Shown here piece by piece: positions 22,803 through 33,499 of a stretch of DNA of 64,000 bases. A program made the position numbers and the translations under genes. Positions within the stretch are counted from its first letter, which is position 1. Each line of letters begins with the position of its first letter. This DNA is from Undaria pinnatifida (Eukaryota; Sar; Phaeophyceae; Laminariales; Alariaceae): NCBI GenBank assembly GCA_012845835.1, contig JABAKD010000026.1, forward strand, positions 12,401,832 to 12,465,831, read 5' to 3'. Under the pieces are notes generated by a model, which saw only the letters and a program-made list of their open reading frames with translations, was not told where the DNA came from and made no database searches.

Positions 22803-23930
22803 TCATACATCTCATACGGTGTAAAAGTTTTATGTGTTGGGTGTATTTTCTCAACAACAGATCGGTCGTGGGCACGTCTTTATATATCGAGTACCCAAAA
22901 CGTGCTAAAATTACTGCTTGCTCTTATTATTGAGGACACCCAGTAAATGCTGCGGATAAAATGCGAGTTCATGATTTTTCCGGGCAAGTTTTTTTGTATG
23001 TACAAAAACAACAATATTTTAAATGGCAGTTGCGTCCGGGGTAGGTAGTGAAAATAATGTGTCCTTGCGACACTCATGCACTTCCCGGAGGGGAACCTTG
23101 TAGTATGTGAATATTCCGTAAAAATTGCCAAGCTTTGTATTAGCAACCAGGTGTAATTCACAAGCACCATACATATATATATAATCATTATTTTGTTTCA
23201 GGGATTCGGTCAGGTGTTTTTTTTCGTCTCGGCCTAAGTATGCGATTCGCGGAACTGGAATTCTCGGTCAAATAGATTCGTTCGAGCGCTGGCTTCGGGG
23301 GGCGGCTCCAACGCCCCTCGCCCTGCCGTGTCCGTTCCGCACATTGACGAGAACGCGGACGGATGCCGAGCGAGACAAGCGAGTAGTTACAAGATACCGC
23401 ATGTCGAGGAGGAATTCCGGAGATTTTGGTTGTATCTTAATGCTTGCAACGCCTGGATGATTTACAAAATTGGCATCATCTCCAAACGGTAGTTGCTAAT
23501 GTTTGGAATTTTGCGGTGGCATACTCTCGAGCGTTTGTTTTGCTTTTGAAGTCTGCAGGGCTGGAGCGTTTGTTTGTTTTGTTTGACGTCTGCAGGGCTT
23601 GAACGAATGAAACACGTGAAAGTCTTCGGGGGGCGGCTCCAACGCCCCTCGCCCTTCCTTATCCGTTGGGCACCTCGACGTGAACCCGGATGGATGCTGA
23701 ACGAGACAAGGGATAAGTTGCAACAATATTGTATTCTGGGGAGGTAGTCTTGCGACGTCGGTTGTATCTTATAATAACGTCTGCAGCGTCTGGATAATTG
23801 TCAAAATTGGCATCATTTCCAAACGGTGGGTAGTTGCTACAGTTTTTAATTTTGCGGTGGTATTCTCTCGAGCGTTTGTTTTTCTTTACGTCTGAAGGGC
23901 TTAAGCGCGTGTTATTATACCAGTTACACT
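22803..23930. other. Unassigned sequence; local direct duplication
   Basis: Contains a loose direct duplication: GGGGGGCGGCTCCAACGCCC at about 23297 and 23627, followed in each by CTCGCCCT, TGGATAATT/TGGATGATT and AAAATTGGCATCAT. The spacing is about 330 bp. No gene is supported. The 5' boundary of the giant retroelement may lie near the start of this stretch. Confidence 0.4.
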
Positions 23931-24110
23931 GATCGTCGATTTTTCATCGAGTGTTGCTAACTCAAGGTCTCGCGCCATCCGCAAGTCGATTAGTACATAA
24001 CAAAACAAAAAATTATACGAATACGCAATCGGGGGGATTCGAACTCACGAAGCTGATCTATACCTGTACCAGGCTCGAGGATATAACCTGATGCGCCACC
24101 GGGGCACTGA
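23931..24110 (-). mobile_element. tRNA-derived SINE-like copy 1 (3'-truncated)
   Basis: On the minus strand it starts with GCCCCGGTGGCGCATCAGG (pol III A-box-like), has GTGAGTTCGAATCC (B-box) about 50 nt later, then a body shared with the copies at 24651-24898 and 52683-52980. The copy stops within the body. The family is named here only from these copies. Confidence 0.65.
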
Positions 24111-24115
24111 GTGAT

Positions 24116-24215
24116 ATGGGGCCGGTCGCCACGGTGGTCTAGTGGAGTTACACTCGAATATTAATACGATTAATAGTAGCTTTGGTCCTTGAGTTAAATA
24201 ACCACCGTTGTGGCC
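24116..24215 (+). repeat. tRNA-like (Glu-type) SINE head
   Basis: CCGGTCGCCACGGTGGTCTAGTGGAGTTAC resembles the 5' half of a tRNA. It lies head-to-head with SINE-like copy 1 and parallels the minus-strand tRNA-like sequence at 38446-38550. The B-box is eroded (CTTGAGTTAAAT). It carries GATTAATAGTAGC in place of a normal anticodon arm. Confidence 0.45.
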
Positions 24216-24650
24216 TTCGTTAGCTTTATTTATTTGCAGAAATATATGGGGAAAAAGCGGATCAACTAACTGCTGAATCGCACGCATGACTAAACGAGGA
24301 GGGGGAGGTAGCAGTGATTAGGACTACTGCGGCGCCAAGAAAAGCCACACAGCAAGCAGCATTGCGAGTGGCTGCGTCCCCCGGGCCTCGAGGGTTGTAT
24401 TATACAAGTTCCTCCTGTTGTTAAGCTGCGCCACTCGAAGGTGGTGGTAAGTAGGCAGCAGGATGTCGTGCTTTGTTGTTGCTGTGGTCCTTGACCCCGT
24501 TGCTGTGGTCGTTTGCCGGTCAAGTGCAAGCGGTCGTGTGTTGGTACGTAACCAGCAAATAAGTTTGTGTTGCTTCGTACTTGACGTGCTCCCTATTGCT
24601 GCTGATTGCTGATTGATCATTTCCTCTAGTGATTTTATTTTATTTTTGGC

Positions 24651-24898
24651 ACACTTCTACTTTCCAGCTTCTGGACATACAAGCCGTGGTCACAGGTGTC
24701 GTCCTTCCCTTCCCCCCCCCGGTTGTTGCATTCAATATTTTTGGCGCATAGGGTTCAGCACCCACTGATCGTCGACTTTTCATCGAGTGTTGCTAACTCA
24801 CGCTCTCGCGCTTTCCGCAAGTTAATTAGTGCACAAGACGACAAATTATACGAGTACGCACGCGGGGGAATTCGAACTCACGAAGCTGACCTAGGGTC
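24651..24898 (-). mobile_element. tRNA-derived SINE-like copy 2 (head-truncated)
   Basis: Minus strand: the B-box-side sequence TTCGTGAGTTCGAATTCCCC, then the shared body, then the 3' end TGTGACCACGGCTTGT...CCAGAAGCTGGAAAGTA shared with copy 4. An intact 3' end with a lost 5' head is typical of retroposed copies. Confidence 0.65.
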
Positions 24899-25365
24899 AG
24901 TCGGTGTGTGCTCGGATTTATCCGATCGAAATCTGATGAATGAAGCTCTGAATCGGATTCACTTAAAAAGGGTAGCTACTAATTGTAGTACATTGTCATG
25001 ATTGTAAGTCTATATCGACCTCTTGGCATTACCTTACATACTGTACGCGCAGGCTATACTTGTGTGTGGTGATTTTTTTACTCTACCAAGTATTGAATCG
25101 AACAATCCGAAGTGCTGCCCTGCCCTACCCGAAGCATGGGTGCCGGCGTATGTACATATCATAAATACAACACAGATCTTATGTACCATGCAGCTGACAA
25201 AATTGAGTTTCAATCATTCAATCGGCCGTACTCACCTCTGATGTTTTTCCATTTTTTGTAAAATATATCCTGATATTGCTGAACCACACAGGGTGCAACA
25301 GCAGCAGCAAGTAACGGCAATCTAAAGGATGCGGAGCAGAACAAAATAATACAGGTAAAATATAC

Positions 25366-25665
25366 AAGCGCTCCGCTCCGCGCGTGGCTGACGCCGCCCG
25401 GTACGCTCGCGCAAGGAAGATTTCAACTAAATGTGAAGGGGGCAGAGAGAAGAGGCCCATGATTGAGTGCAACTAGCGATTTGATAATGTCAAGAGCTAC
25501 TTTTGCGGAGCTGATTGCCCTGTCTGTGCTGTGCTGTTTGTTGGCGATTTCACGTTCTGGTCGGCAGAAGTACGGGTGAAATTGGCAAAGGAAAAATTGC
25601 GAAGAGAACCGAGATGGAGAACAAAATTGACGACGAAAGCAAAAAGACGAGTACACGCACGTACG
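25366..25665 (+). repeat. Element C, copy 1
   Basis: Begins AGCGCTCCGCTCCGCGCG, continues GACGCCGCCCGGTACGCTCG, GAAGGGGGCAGAGAGAAGAG, ATGTCAAGAGCTAC, GCGGAGCTGATTGCCCTG and ends near AAAAAGACGAGTACAC. Further copies are at 25738-26200 and, inverted, 37255-37712. In one frame of each copy a string like CAELIAL or CEELIAL is kept, but stops elsewhere argue against a current protein. Confidence 0.6.
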
Positions 25666-25737
25666 ACCGGTACCTGGTACCTGGTGCTTCGCCTATTAAT
25701 AGTACCTGGTGATACTCTGTGTGTTTTTAAATAAAGC

Positions 25738-26200
25738 ACAGGGCTCCGCTCCGCGGGCAGCTGACGCCGCCCGCTACGCTCGCGCACGGAAGAATGCAAC
25801 TGAAACGCATGTAAAGGGGGCAGGAAGAAGAGAACCGCGATTATTTGGTGCGAATATCGAATTGATAATAATGCCAAGAGTTGCTTGTGCAGAGCTTATT
25901 GCCCTGCGCCGTGCTGTGTGCTTGTTCATGTCTCGTTCTGAACGGCAGTACGTACAAGTGTGTTATTTGCGGGGGAGGGGGTGGGGGGGGCATGGGGACC
26001 GAGAGAGGACAATCAACTGAAGAAAGCAAAAAAACGAGTACACAACGCGTACATAAACCTGGTACTTGTATCATACCAGGTACGACTACTGCTATATATT
26101 CCAAAGAACGTACAGCGCCGCACAACACAGCACCGCAAAACGAAAGGTAGGGCACGGCACCGCACTGCGCTGCGCTGTGCTGCTGAGCTATATATAGCCG
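25738..26200 (+). repeat. Element C, copy 2 with GCTGT-rich end
   Basis: Same start as copy 1 (GGGCTCCGCTCCGCGGGCAG). It extends past CGAGTACACAACGCGTACAT into a GCACC/GCTGT-rich end finishing CTGCTGAGCTATATATAG. The inverted copy at 37255-37712 has the same order, so this end belongs to the element. Confidence 0.6.
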
Positions 26201-26379
26201 GGCTGACCTTAGCTGGGGGTGCATTGTTTATGATCCAACAACGTAATATAATGTACAAACAAACCTGGTGTATGTAGCAATAATAGTACCGGTACGTGGT
26301 ATGATACTTCGAATGTTAGTGGCATGTATGTATACGAACTACGAGTAGAATTACAGTAAAACACCAGCATGGCGAAGCA

Positions 26380-26530
26380 CGGCAAAGCACATGGCACTGC
26401 GCTCTGCTGAGCTGGCGCTGCGGTGCGCTACAGAGCTCAGCTGCAGGGCACAGCAGGGCATCGCAGGGCACGGCACTGCACGGCGCTGCGCTGCTGAGCT
26501 AGAGCGCTGCGGTGGGGTGCTGGGCGATAT
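26380..26530. repeat. GCACGGCAC/GCTGCG-rich minisatellite
   Basis: An irregular array of 5-10 bp units (GGGCAC, GGCACT, GCGCTGCG) with CTGCTGAGCT landmarks, the same sequence type as the ends of element C and the 36430-37255 array. Confidence 0.55.
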
Positions 26531-27380
26531 CTCAGCTGATGAAAACTTCGTGCCAATTACAAAACATTTGTGGAAATCAAAGAAAAGCTCAAGAATCACC
26601 GTTCCGCAAGAAATGCACAGGTGGCAAATCAGCGGCAAATGGTAGGAAGTTCAACTTTTACTAAATTAAATAAACAAAAAGGGAAGAAATAATCGCGAAA
26701 AGGTTCAAAATCGCGATGACAGAAAAACCAAATTTGCAGGAAGCAGCTGAAAGGTCGAGAAACAACTGGCAAAACGAGCAGAAACAAAAACAATAAAGGC
26801 CGAGCAAGAAACCAAAGAAAAGCTGGACCGTTCCGCAAGTAGTCCGACCCCGGAAATGCCAGGGATGCACCAACCGAGCGCTTTCAGCAGAAAGATATTA
26901 GTAAGTCTAAGTCTAAACTATAATATAACAAATTTAACTGCTGTTGCACTCTGACTGGGACTACTGGGGATATCTTACTGAGCAGACAAGAGCAGAGACC
27001 CCGGACGCACACACACCTGCATGCGCGCGTCCGCCTCGCCGTGTTGGCCGTCGGATCCCGGATGGTGGCTTCTGTTTTATAGTTGCCATCTTCGACACAT
27101 CCCAAGGAACTAGCGAGACAGACAAAATGCGAGGCGTAGTCTAATGAGCCAACTGCTGATCTTTGCACGAAGAAAAACTCTGGGATTCTCCAGGCGTGAT
27201 AATAACCCTGCTGCTTCAAGTTTTTTACTTTTTATCTGTCATCATCATGAATGACGCCAGATCATCACACATTATACATGTGAGAACTATTAATAGTACT
27301 CCGTATATCTGTAAGAACGTTTTATTTTTCCCCATCCGCCGGAGGATAAAAAAAAAAAAAAAAAGTAAGAACGTGAGAAA
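26531..27380. other. Unassigned sequence
   Basis: A-rich stretch (26580-26830) that shares only a short string, AAAGGCCGAGC followed by AAAGAAA, with about 30927. A CTATTAATAG palindrome lies at 27287-27296 and an A-run at 27348-27364. No gene is supported. Confidence 0.35.
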
Positions 27381-27381
27381 C

Positions 27382-27678
27382 CCTATTTGCAGGACGGGCC
27401 TGCAACGAATTTTTGCAGGACGTGCCTCTGATTGGCCACCTGCCGCTTTTTATTGCCCGCGTTTTTTTGGCGAACGCCTGCCGAACGCGCGGCGAAGCCG
27501 CGCGAGGGCACTTTTAGCCCCACGTACCGGTCAAACGGTCAGGGTTCGGGTTGGGGTTGGGGTTAGGGTTAGGGTTAGGGTTAGGGTTGGGGTTGGGTGG
27601 GGTCTGTGCAGGTACCTGGGACAAAAGTGTGCCAAAACGTCCTGCAAGAATTCGTTGCAGGCCCATCCTGCAAATAGG
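27382..27678. mobile_element. MITE-like element with telomere-type repeat core, copy 1
   Basis: About 297 bp bounded by ~41-bp terminal inverted repeats. The left end starts CCTATTTGCAGGACGGGCC and the right end is its near-perfect complement, with only a few mismatches over the whole arm. The centre carries about ten GGGTTAGGGTT/GGGTTGG units (27540-27600). A possible 5-bp duplication GAGAA lies at the edges but its register is uncertain. There is no coding capacity, so any transposase would act in trans. Confidence 0.75.
27540..27600 (+). repeat. Interstitial telomere-like repeats
   Basis: Tandem GGGTTCGG, GGGTTGG and GGGTTAG units, with the uniform TTAGGG core in the middle. They lie inside the inverted-repeat element, not at a chromosome end. 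Confidence 0.8.
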
Positions 27679-27804
27679 AGAACTCAGAACATAGTAGAGG
27701 ATGAACGCCACCACAATTGATTGGAACTCCCCAGGTCTGTATCACCTGCTTGCTGTGGCCCAGCTCCCACCTCCACCGCTTGTTACGCAAGTGCTCGGGA
27801 AGAG

Positions 27805-28539
27805 ATGGAGGAAAGCGAGCGACGAAGGAAAGGTGTGGTATCAGACTCCGGCGTGAGGGGTACGAGAAGAGGTGGGTTATCAGCGCCGGGGTTGGCCAAG
27901 CGCCGAGAGCTGGAGAAATCAGGGTACGATGATGATGCCTCTCCGACTTTGGGCTACGAGTATCTGGCGTCCAAGGCCGGGCTGTCCCAGGCCGAGTTAG
28001 AGATCATCTCCAAGCACACCGACCAGATACACCTCGAGTTCGTCGTGAAGATGGCCATCGCCTGCGTCGTGCTTGTGTGTCTTGTCGTTTGGTTCGCGTG
28101 GTCTTTCTGGCGGGACAGTCGTCGTCGACGAGGAGGAGGCTCACACCGACGCAGCGTTAACAGACAAGATAGGGAGCTGGAACCGCCAGGCTCTCTCGAT
28201 TCCTCTGTTGGTACGCCTGGGAGCATTCCCTCCAATGCGCCTGCTGCTTATCAGAGGGATGCTTTGGCGCTGGGTGACCAGGATAGCAACGTAGTCACGG
28301 AGTTCTTGAACCCGCTTTGGGTGTCCGGGCGCCGAGAGGATGGCGCCGACACTGCTGTCGGTGGAGCTGGTGGCGTCGAGGCTCGAGGTGAGTTTGGGGT
28401 GCGGCGTCTTGGAACAGTTTGGGAAGGAAGGCGCCACCGCTGCTGCTGCTACTGCAGTGCCGCTGGCGGTGCTGCTGTGGCAAAAAATTCGAGCGTTGGT
28501 GGTTATTTTGCCAAACATATCCTGCTGCATACGGCGTAA
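27805..28539 (+). CDS. Candidate single-pass membrane protein (unrecognised), probably spliced
   Basis: Open frame from ATG 27805; upstream in-frame sequence is open but has no ATG. Numbered from that Met: 1-40 basic and charged; 41-78 acidic/helical (YDDDASPTLGYEYLASKAGL); about 81-102 a hydrophobic segment (MAIACVVLVCLVVWFAWSFW) followed by RDSRRRR, so by the positive-inside rule the C-terminal part would be cytoplasmic; then a Ser/Gly/Pro-rich tail. A consensus donor GAG|GTGAGT lies at 28388. The frame beyond turns Cys/Arg-rich and the sequence CTGCTGCTACTGCAG follows, so the exon may really end at 28387 (194 codons) with further exons not identified. No family is recognised. It is the best host-gene candidate here, but it could still be chance. 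Confidence 0.35.
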   Translation: MEESERRRKGVVSDSGVRGTRRGGLSAPGLAKRRELEKSGYDDDASPTLGYEYLASKAGLSQAELEIISKHTDQIHLEFVVKMAIACVVLVCLVVWFAWSFWRDSRRRRGGGSHRRSVNRQDRELEPPGSLDSSVGTPGSIPSNAPAAYQRDALALGDQDSNVVTEFLNPLWVSGRREDGADTAVGGAGGVEARGEFGVRRLGTVWEGRRHRCCCYCSAAGGAAVAKNSSVGGYFAKHILLHTA

Positions 28540-28665
28540 GTCTATAATATACTACTGTACCTGTATACCGACACGCAATATTGATCCACCTTTTTCATTT
28601 GGAATTTGCGCAGTAGTCGAGCAGTACTTGTAGTATCATGAAACGTATACCTGGTATTGTACAAG

Positions 28666-28800
28666 GTGCTTCGCTCCGCGGGTGGCATTCGCCGCCCACT
28701 ACGCCCCCTCAGGAACGGAAGCACAACAAATTACGAGGCGGAAAGAGGTTCGCGATTGGTGGCACGTTCAAACTGGCGACTTTCGTAATGTCAAGAGCCC
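28666..28800 (+). repeat. Element C, truncated copy
   Basis: GCTTCGCTCCGCGGGTGG, CGCCGCCCACTACGC, GAGGCGGAAAGAGG, TAATGTCAAGAGCC follow the order of element C copies 1 and 2, but the sequence then diverges. Confidence 0.45.
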
Positions 28801-29082
28801 AGCCGCCATGCTCTAGCAAAGCAGCCCGCACGCCACATGTATGAATATACCATATGCGCCAGGTAGCTTGCTTGAAGCACTCACGATCGTCCGTTTCGAA
28901 GTTTGTGGTCACGAGTACGGAGCTTTTTGTGGTCTCTCTTATCTAGGATGGCCAAGTTGCACGAATCTACACGGACACTGGCTGTACTGGATGTCGATGG
29001 GTGGAAGAAGCAGTTTAATCAAAAACACACGTCAGTCACACCTTATGTTCCATACTAAAAACGTACATTACTGCTTGACGGT

Positions 29083-29140
29083 GGTCCGTCAAAGGGCCAA
29101 GCGTCAGCGGTCCGTCAAAGGGCCAAGCGTCAGCGGTACT
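29083..29140 (+). repeat. 28-bp tandem pair
   Basis: GGTCCGTCAAAGGGCCAAGC plus CGTCA is present twice in direct tandem; a third partial unit follows. Confidence 0.7.
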
Positions 29141-29227
29141 TCAAAATAAAAACAAGTTAGTTGGTATGGCATTACTGTTACTAAACGCGTTAAAGGAACA
29201 GCAAAGAGGAAAAAAACAGGGCTTGTC

Positions 29228-29620
29228 ATCGGCCGGCGCTGGTGGGCCGGCCCGGGGGTGGGCCGGCCCGGCCCAGCCCATTTTTTTTCTCGTGTAATGG
29301 GCCGCGGCCCGGCCCGGGCCGTCCAATTTTCATTTGGTGGGCCGCAGCCCGGCCTAGCCCATCATTTCGTCTGATGGGCCTCGGCCCGGCCCGGCACGTC
29401 ACATGTTTAGAGGACGGGCGGCGGCCCAGGCGGCCCGGCCCAGGCCATCACTTTTCAACATTTCACGGCCCAGCCCTGCCCTGCCCACCAATTTTTCAAA
29501 CATCTCCGCCCTGCCCGGCCCGGCCCACGACATGGGCAGCGAGACCCATAAGATGCGGCTCTATATGGGCCGGGCCGCCATTTTTCTGGGCCGGCCCGAG
29601 GATTCGGCCCATGTGCTGTC
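29228..29620. repeat. GGCCCGGCCC-rich minisatellite, block 1
   Basis: Irregular units of about 40-55 bp, each a GGGCCGNGGCCCGGCCCGG-type core separated by a T-rich spacer (for example CCATTTTTTTTCTCGTGTAATG). Frames through it give Gly/Pro/Ala/Arg-rich strings that are artefacts. Confidence 0.75.
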
Positions 29621-30477
29621 CCGTACTAAAAGGTGCATGCTGACGTGTCCTTTCCAGACCACTACAAGTACGATATTTTTTATCGTTTTATTCCTTCTGG
29701 ATTCCGTGGGCCAGCTGCATCCGGGTATGAGGCGTGCATACCCACTCGTTCCCACACAATGCCCCATTAACGGCCCGGTCCGATGACTTCTGTCTCGACT
29801 GTTTACCACCTCCTCCTCCTCCTGTCCGGAGCTCGTAGTAGCAGCAGCAGCAACAACAGCTGTACTAACCACCTACCTGCTGCTGCAGCAACACCTGCTT
29901 CTGCATTACCCTCCCTGCTTGCTATTCACTTGTATCTGCCATCCGAAGAGAGCAAAGGTAACACCAGTGGTCCTTTGGCGAGGGCTTCCGATGCCACCGC
30001 AGCAACCTTTGCTCCCGGTTCTACAACGATGCACACGAAGGTGACCGTCGCAGCAAGGTTTGGCCAGAAGATGCCTCCTGTTACGAAATTTTCACCGGCG
30101 GTGCCGTCCGGATCAAACCAAGGCCAAAGCGTCAAGTCACGCTACATGGGCACGAGAGGCGCCGATGGTTGACCTCTGTCCGCCTTCAACGACACCAAGG
30201 TTTTGATCAGGCGTTTGCAAATGGACCACGTAGCACAGTGGAAGTAGGTTCTCGCCGCTGGCAGCAGATCAGCGTCAAGCGAAGAGTCAGTGCACAGCGG
30301 CGCTCGTGCAGATATATTGCTGCATATATCGTCAAGCTTGTGCGTTGAGCAGTATGTACGGCAGTATCTCGAGCGAGCGTGCACCTTCTAATTTTATTTA
30401 CTGAAAGGGCAGGCTGCACTCGGGCTGCCTGTTGGTTTAGTTGTTTTAGTTCTGCCTGTTGTGTCCCGTTTTACACA
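29621..30477. other. Unassigned sequence between GGCCC blocks
   Basis: A plus-strand frame at 29783-30172 (129 codons, Ala/Ser/Thr-rich, with GCAGCAGCAGCAACAACAGC) is open but has no recognisable domain. I do not support it as a gene. Confidence 0.3.
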
Positions 30478-30750
30478 TGTCACGGGCCGCACCCCGGGCT
30501 GGCCGTGAAAACACGTGGGCCGCCTCATGGGCCGTGGCCAGGGCCGGCTCGTGCAAACACGTGGGCCGCGTCATAGGCAGGGGGGAGCGGCTCATGTAGA
30601 ATGATGTAGATGCCCACATCTCATGGAGCGCGGCCCGGCCCGGCTCGTCATATTTCAATTTCTCACGGCCCAACCCGGCCCGGCCCGGCCCGGCCCATCC
30701 CGGCCCATCATAATTTATATTTTTCAGATTGGTCCGACCCGGCCCGGACT
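30478..30750. repeat. GGCCCGGCCC-rich minisatellite, block 2
   Basis: Same type of units as block 1, here with CACGTGGGCCGC and (CCCGG)n runs at about 30670-30710. Confidence 0.7.
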
Positions 30751-32348
30751 ATCGCCCCATGGCAAGCCCTGGAAAAAAGGACACAAAAGAGACTCCTACG
30801 TACTGCTGTGAAGCAAGAGGATTGAAACCAAAATCAATTCGAAATTAACAACAGAGGAAAGCCAATGAAATGCCTGTCACCTGGTACCACGGTACTGGGT
30901 GCGCATAACATTGCGAACAACACAGCAAAGGCCGAGCCAAAGAAAAAGACCAGTAGAAACCATAGAAAAAAAATAAAACCGGACGGAGATTCCTGCCTGG
31001 AACGAGGAAAAAGATGCAAACACGAAGCAAAAAAACGTACAAACACTAAGTAAAAGCGTTTTGAACAAAATGAAAGTCTGCCTGCGTCTGAGAGGCTCAA
31101 ACTCGCGTCGTCAAACTCAAAGTGTGTCGCCTTGATCATTTGGCCATGATACCAAAGGTCCATACACGGACCGGTCCGGAAAAGACGATTTTCCGTTCGG
31201 CAATTAAGAGGTGAGGATGGCTGAGGGGTGGGGGAATATGCTGAGGGCAACCTCCGGATGTCTGACTATTTTTCAAGTGAGCGCACAGAGGTCCATTATT
31301 ACGTTGAACTTGCAGATGCCATGAGCTCCACGCTCCAGGAAAATAACCCGGACGTAGCATTCACGCATGAACCCAATTAGCCATACGAAATAGAAGGGGC
31401 ACGGAGAGAAGAGTATTAGATAGTGCTGGATCTTTGCGAGTTGCAAATAAAGGCATGAACCCAGTCACCCATACGAAATAGAAAGGGCGCGGAGAGAAGA
31501 GTAGTAGATAGTGCTGGATCTTCACGAGTTGGAAATACAGGCGAGTCGTTCGCACACCACGTAGCTGCTGCATGTGGTTGTCTTTTTTTTTTTGCTGGGC
31601 ATATATCAATGTATTCGTTCGCTTTGAAAATACAGCGAATGGTAGAACTTGCTCGACGACATGATGGGTCTCGTCAACTCTGCTTTTGCTTGCATCATCG
31701 CGCTACGATCGACACGTACGACGTGTTTTGCTCCGTTGTGCTGGGCTGATTGCGCTGTGCTGGGCTGATTGCGCTGTGCTGTGCTGGGCTTGCAGTAGAT
31801 GGTCGGCGACACCACATGCTAGCTCAGGAGCTGGGTGTGCTTGGTGTGTGATATGAGCAGAAGCAGATGGATCCATCTGTTCACGTGTACTGTGGTACGT
31901 ACGGACCTAAACCTCTTATAGGTACGTAAAAATGAGGACACATAAAAAACCTCGGAAAAAAAGCGAGTTGTAAATGTTCGACGACACAAACGTGCTGGAT
32001 GTCGGCAACTGTCTGACTACTCGTGCTTAAAACGCTTGCGTTGTCGAGCAGCTGCTACTGCAGCACGCGTGTTTTGATTATTGGAGGGATGAGTGCGCTG
32101 TGCTGTGCTGTTTTTCCCTTGTGGTAGAGGCCCGACGACGACATGCTACTACTGCTGTAGCTCTGAGAGCTATGGTCGGGTTTGTGCTTCTTGTAGTTTG
32201 AGCAGAAGACGTAGGTGCAAAACAGCCCCGTACATACGTGCGTGCGTACGAGTATTCTCACTCTTTTAAATATCGTTTTTTTTCTTGTACAGTACTGAAA
32301 CCTGACAAAAACGCCCACAATGTAAAACATATCGGAAAGCTTGGGCCG
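30751..32348. other. Unassigned sequence with small direct repeats
   Basis: CATACGAAATAGAAGGGGC and GGAGAGAAGAGTA recur about 85 bp apart (31380-31540). GCTGTGCTGGGCTGATTGC units recur at 31735-31795. No gene is supported. Confidence 0.35.
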
Positions 32349-32692
32349 ATGTGAGACCGGTAACAATCGAAGGCCAAAAGTTTGAAATTCCCGAAGATCC
32401 CTAACGAGCTTACCACGTTCAGAGTTCACGACGCTGTCGTTGATTTCGTCGAACGAAGTGTGTGGAGTGGGAAGAACACGGAATTCCGCCGCGTCTAATC
32501 CAAGATCTGCTTGAGAATTTATCAGGTCGATGTTGACCAAGATGGCCGCGAGATTTTTTCTTTTCCCGGAATTCTGGAAAGTTGGAAAAAAAAGGTACCA
32601 AATTGGGCCCATAGGCGACCGTTCAGTCAAAGTTTGGCTGGGATCTTCGGGAAGTTCAAACTTTTGGCCTTCCATTGTCACCGGTCTTATCG
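32349..32692. repeat. Inverted-repeat (fold-back) pair
   Basis: The arms 32349-32401 and 32640-32692 are inverted copies (about 90% identical by eye). The left arm contains GAGACCGGTAACAATCGAAG and GCCAAAAGTTTGAAATTCCC; the right arm is its complement. The 238-bp spacer is not recognised. A 208-codon minus-strand frame crosses it but starts inside one arm, which argues against a gene. Confidence 0.55.
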
Positions 32693-32699
32693 GGACAAA

Positions 32700-33240
32700 A
32701 TGTATTGAAAATATATCGCACTAAACAACCGAAAAAGAACTTTTCGAAACTCCAGTCAAGCCATCTCTTGTCAATGCGTATCCGAATCGGAAAACGAGAG
32801 AGGTTCGGGGCGAAGAATCATACAGGCAGAATCAGATCGACAAGCCTATAATGACACCCAAATTATGCAGTTTTGTTTTGGGACAAAGTTCTCCCGAAAC
32901 AATCAACAACGCCGATCGCTCGACTCTGTACTCGTACGAGTTCGCCGCACCAGAGCATCTCAGCGCACGCAGATTGTAGGTGCGTCGAAGGGAAACACGC
33001 CGTGTACGCGCTTCACGTGAAGAGGGTCGTCTTCCCCCTCGCCCCCGTCGATCTCGTGCATCAAGAACGACATCGCAGACGGCGGCTGTACTCGTCCTCG
33101 GCGACGTACGGGTAGTGTGTTTCTCGCGTTTACCGAACATTGCAATCGCGACTGCGAGATGGCCAGGCTCTCGTAGTCGTTACCATCCCTAACCGATCCC
33201 GTCGGTTCGTGGTGAGGCCCGAAGTGTGTGCCAGTGGGCG
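32700..33240. other. Unassigned sequence
   Basis: Open on both strands for about 70-110 codons around 32830-33200 with Arg-rich low-information translations; no domain and no start preference. Confidence 0.25.
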
Positions 33241-33244
33241 GGAC

Positions 33245-33245
<1 letters not shown>

Positions 33246-33295
<50 letters not shown>

Positions 33296-33296
33296 T
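33246..33296 (+). repeat. CAG/CAACAG microsatellite
   Basis: About eleven CAG units followed by CAACAG units. The frames through it give poly-Cys, poly-Leu or poly-Gln-type strings and are not called as genes. Confidence 0.9.
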
Positions 33297-33499
33297 GAGA
33301 ACACTTACGATACGTGTTGCTTGCTTAGCAGATAGATAGGTCGAATGCATCTTGGTTATATATGAATACACTGCCGTTTTCTGCTTTCGGCTTGCGACCA
33401 TACGTGTTGCCTCCCATGACGAACGGAAACCCGTCATGATGCAAATCGGGAGGCCATTTCGTATACAATGGCATCGAAGCTTTATCCTCATTTCCGGGT

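Noticed and set aside
24028-24110. A functional tRNA gene on the minus strand
   Set aside because: A- and B-box-like sequences exist, but the arms do not fold well and the same sequence continues into a repeated body, so it is a SINE-like head.
27540-27600. A chromosome end or fusion point, from TTAGGG-like repeats
   Set aside because: The repeats are short, degenerate and enclosed by inverted repeats of a small element, with ordinary sequence on both sides.
32055-32681. A 208-codon minus-strand frame
   Set aside because: It begins inside one arm of an inverted repeat and ends beyond the other; there is no recognisable domain.
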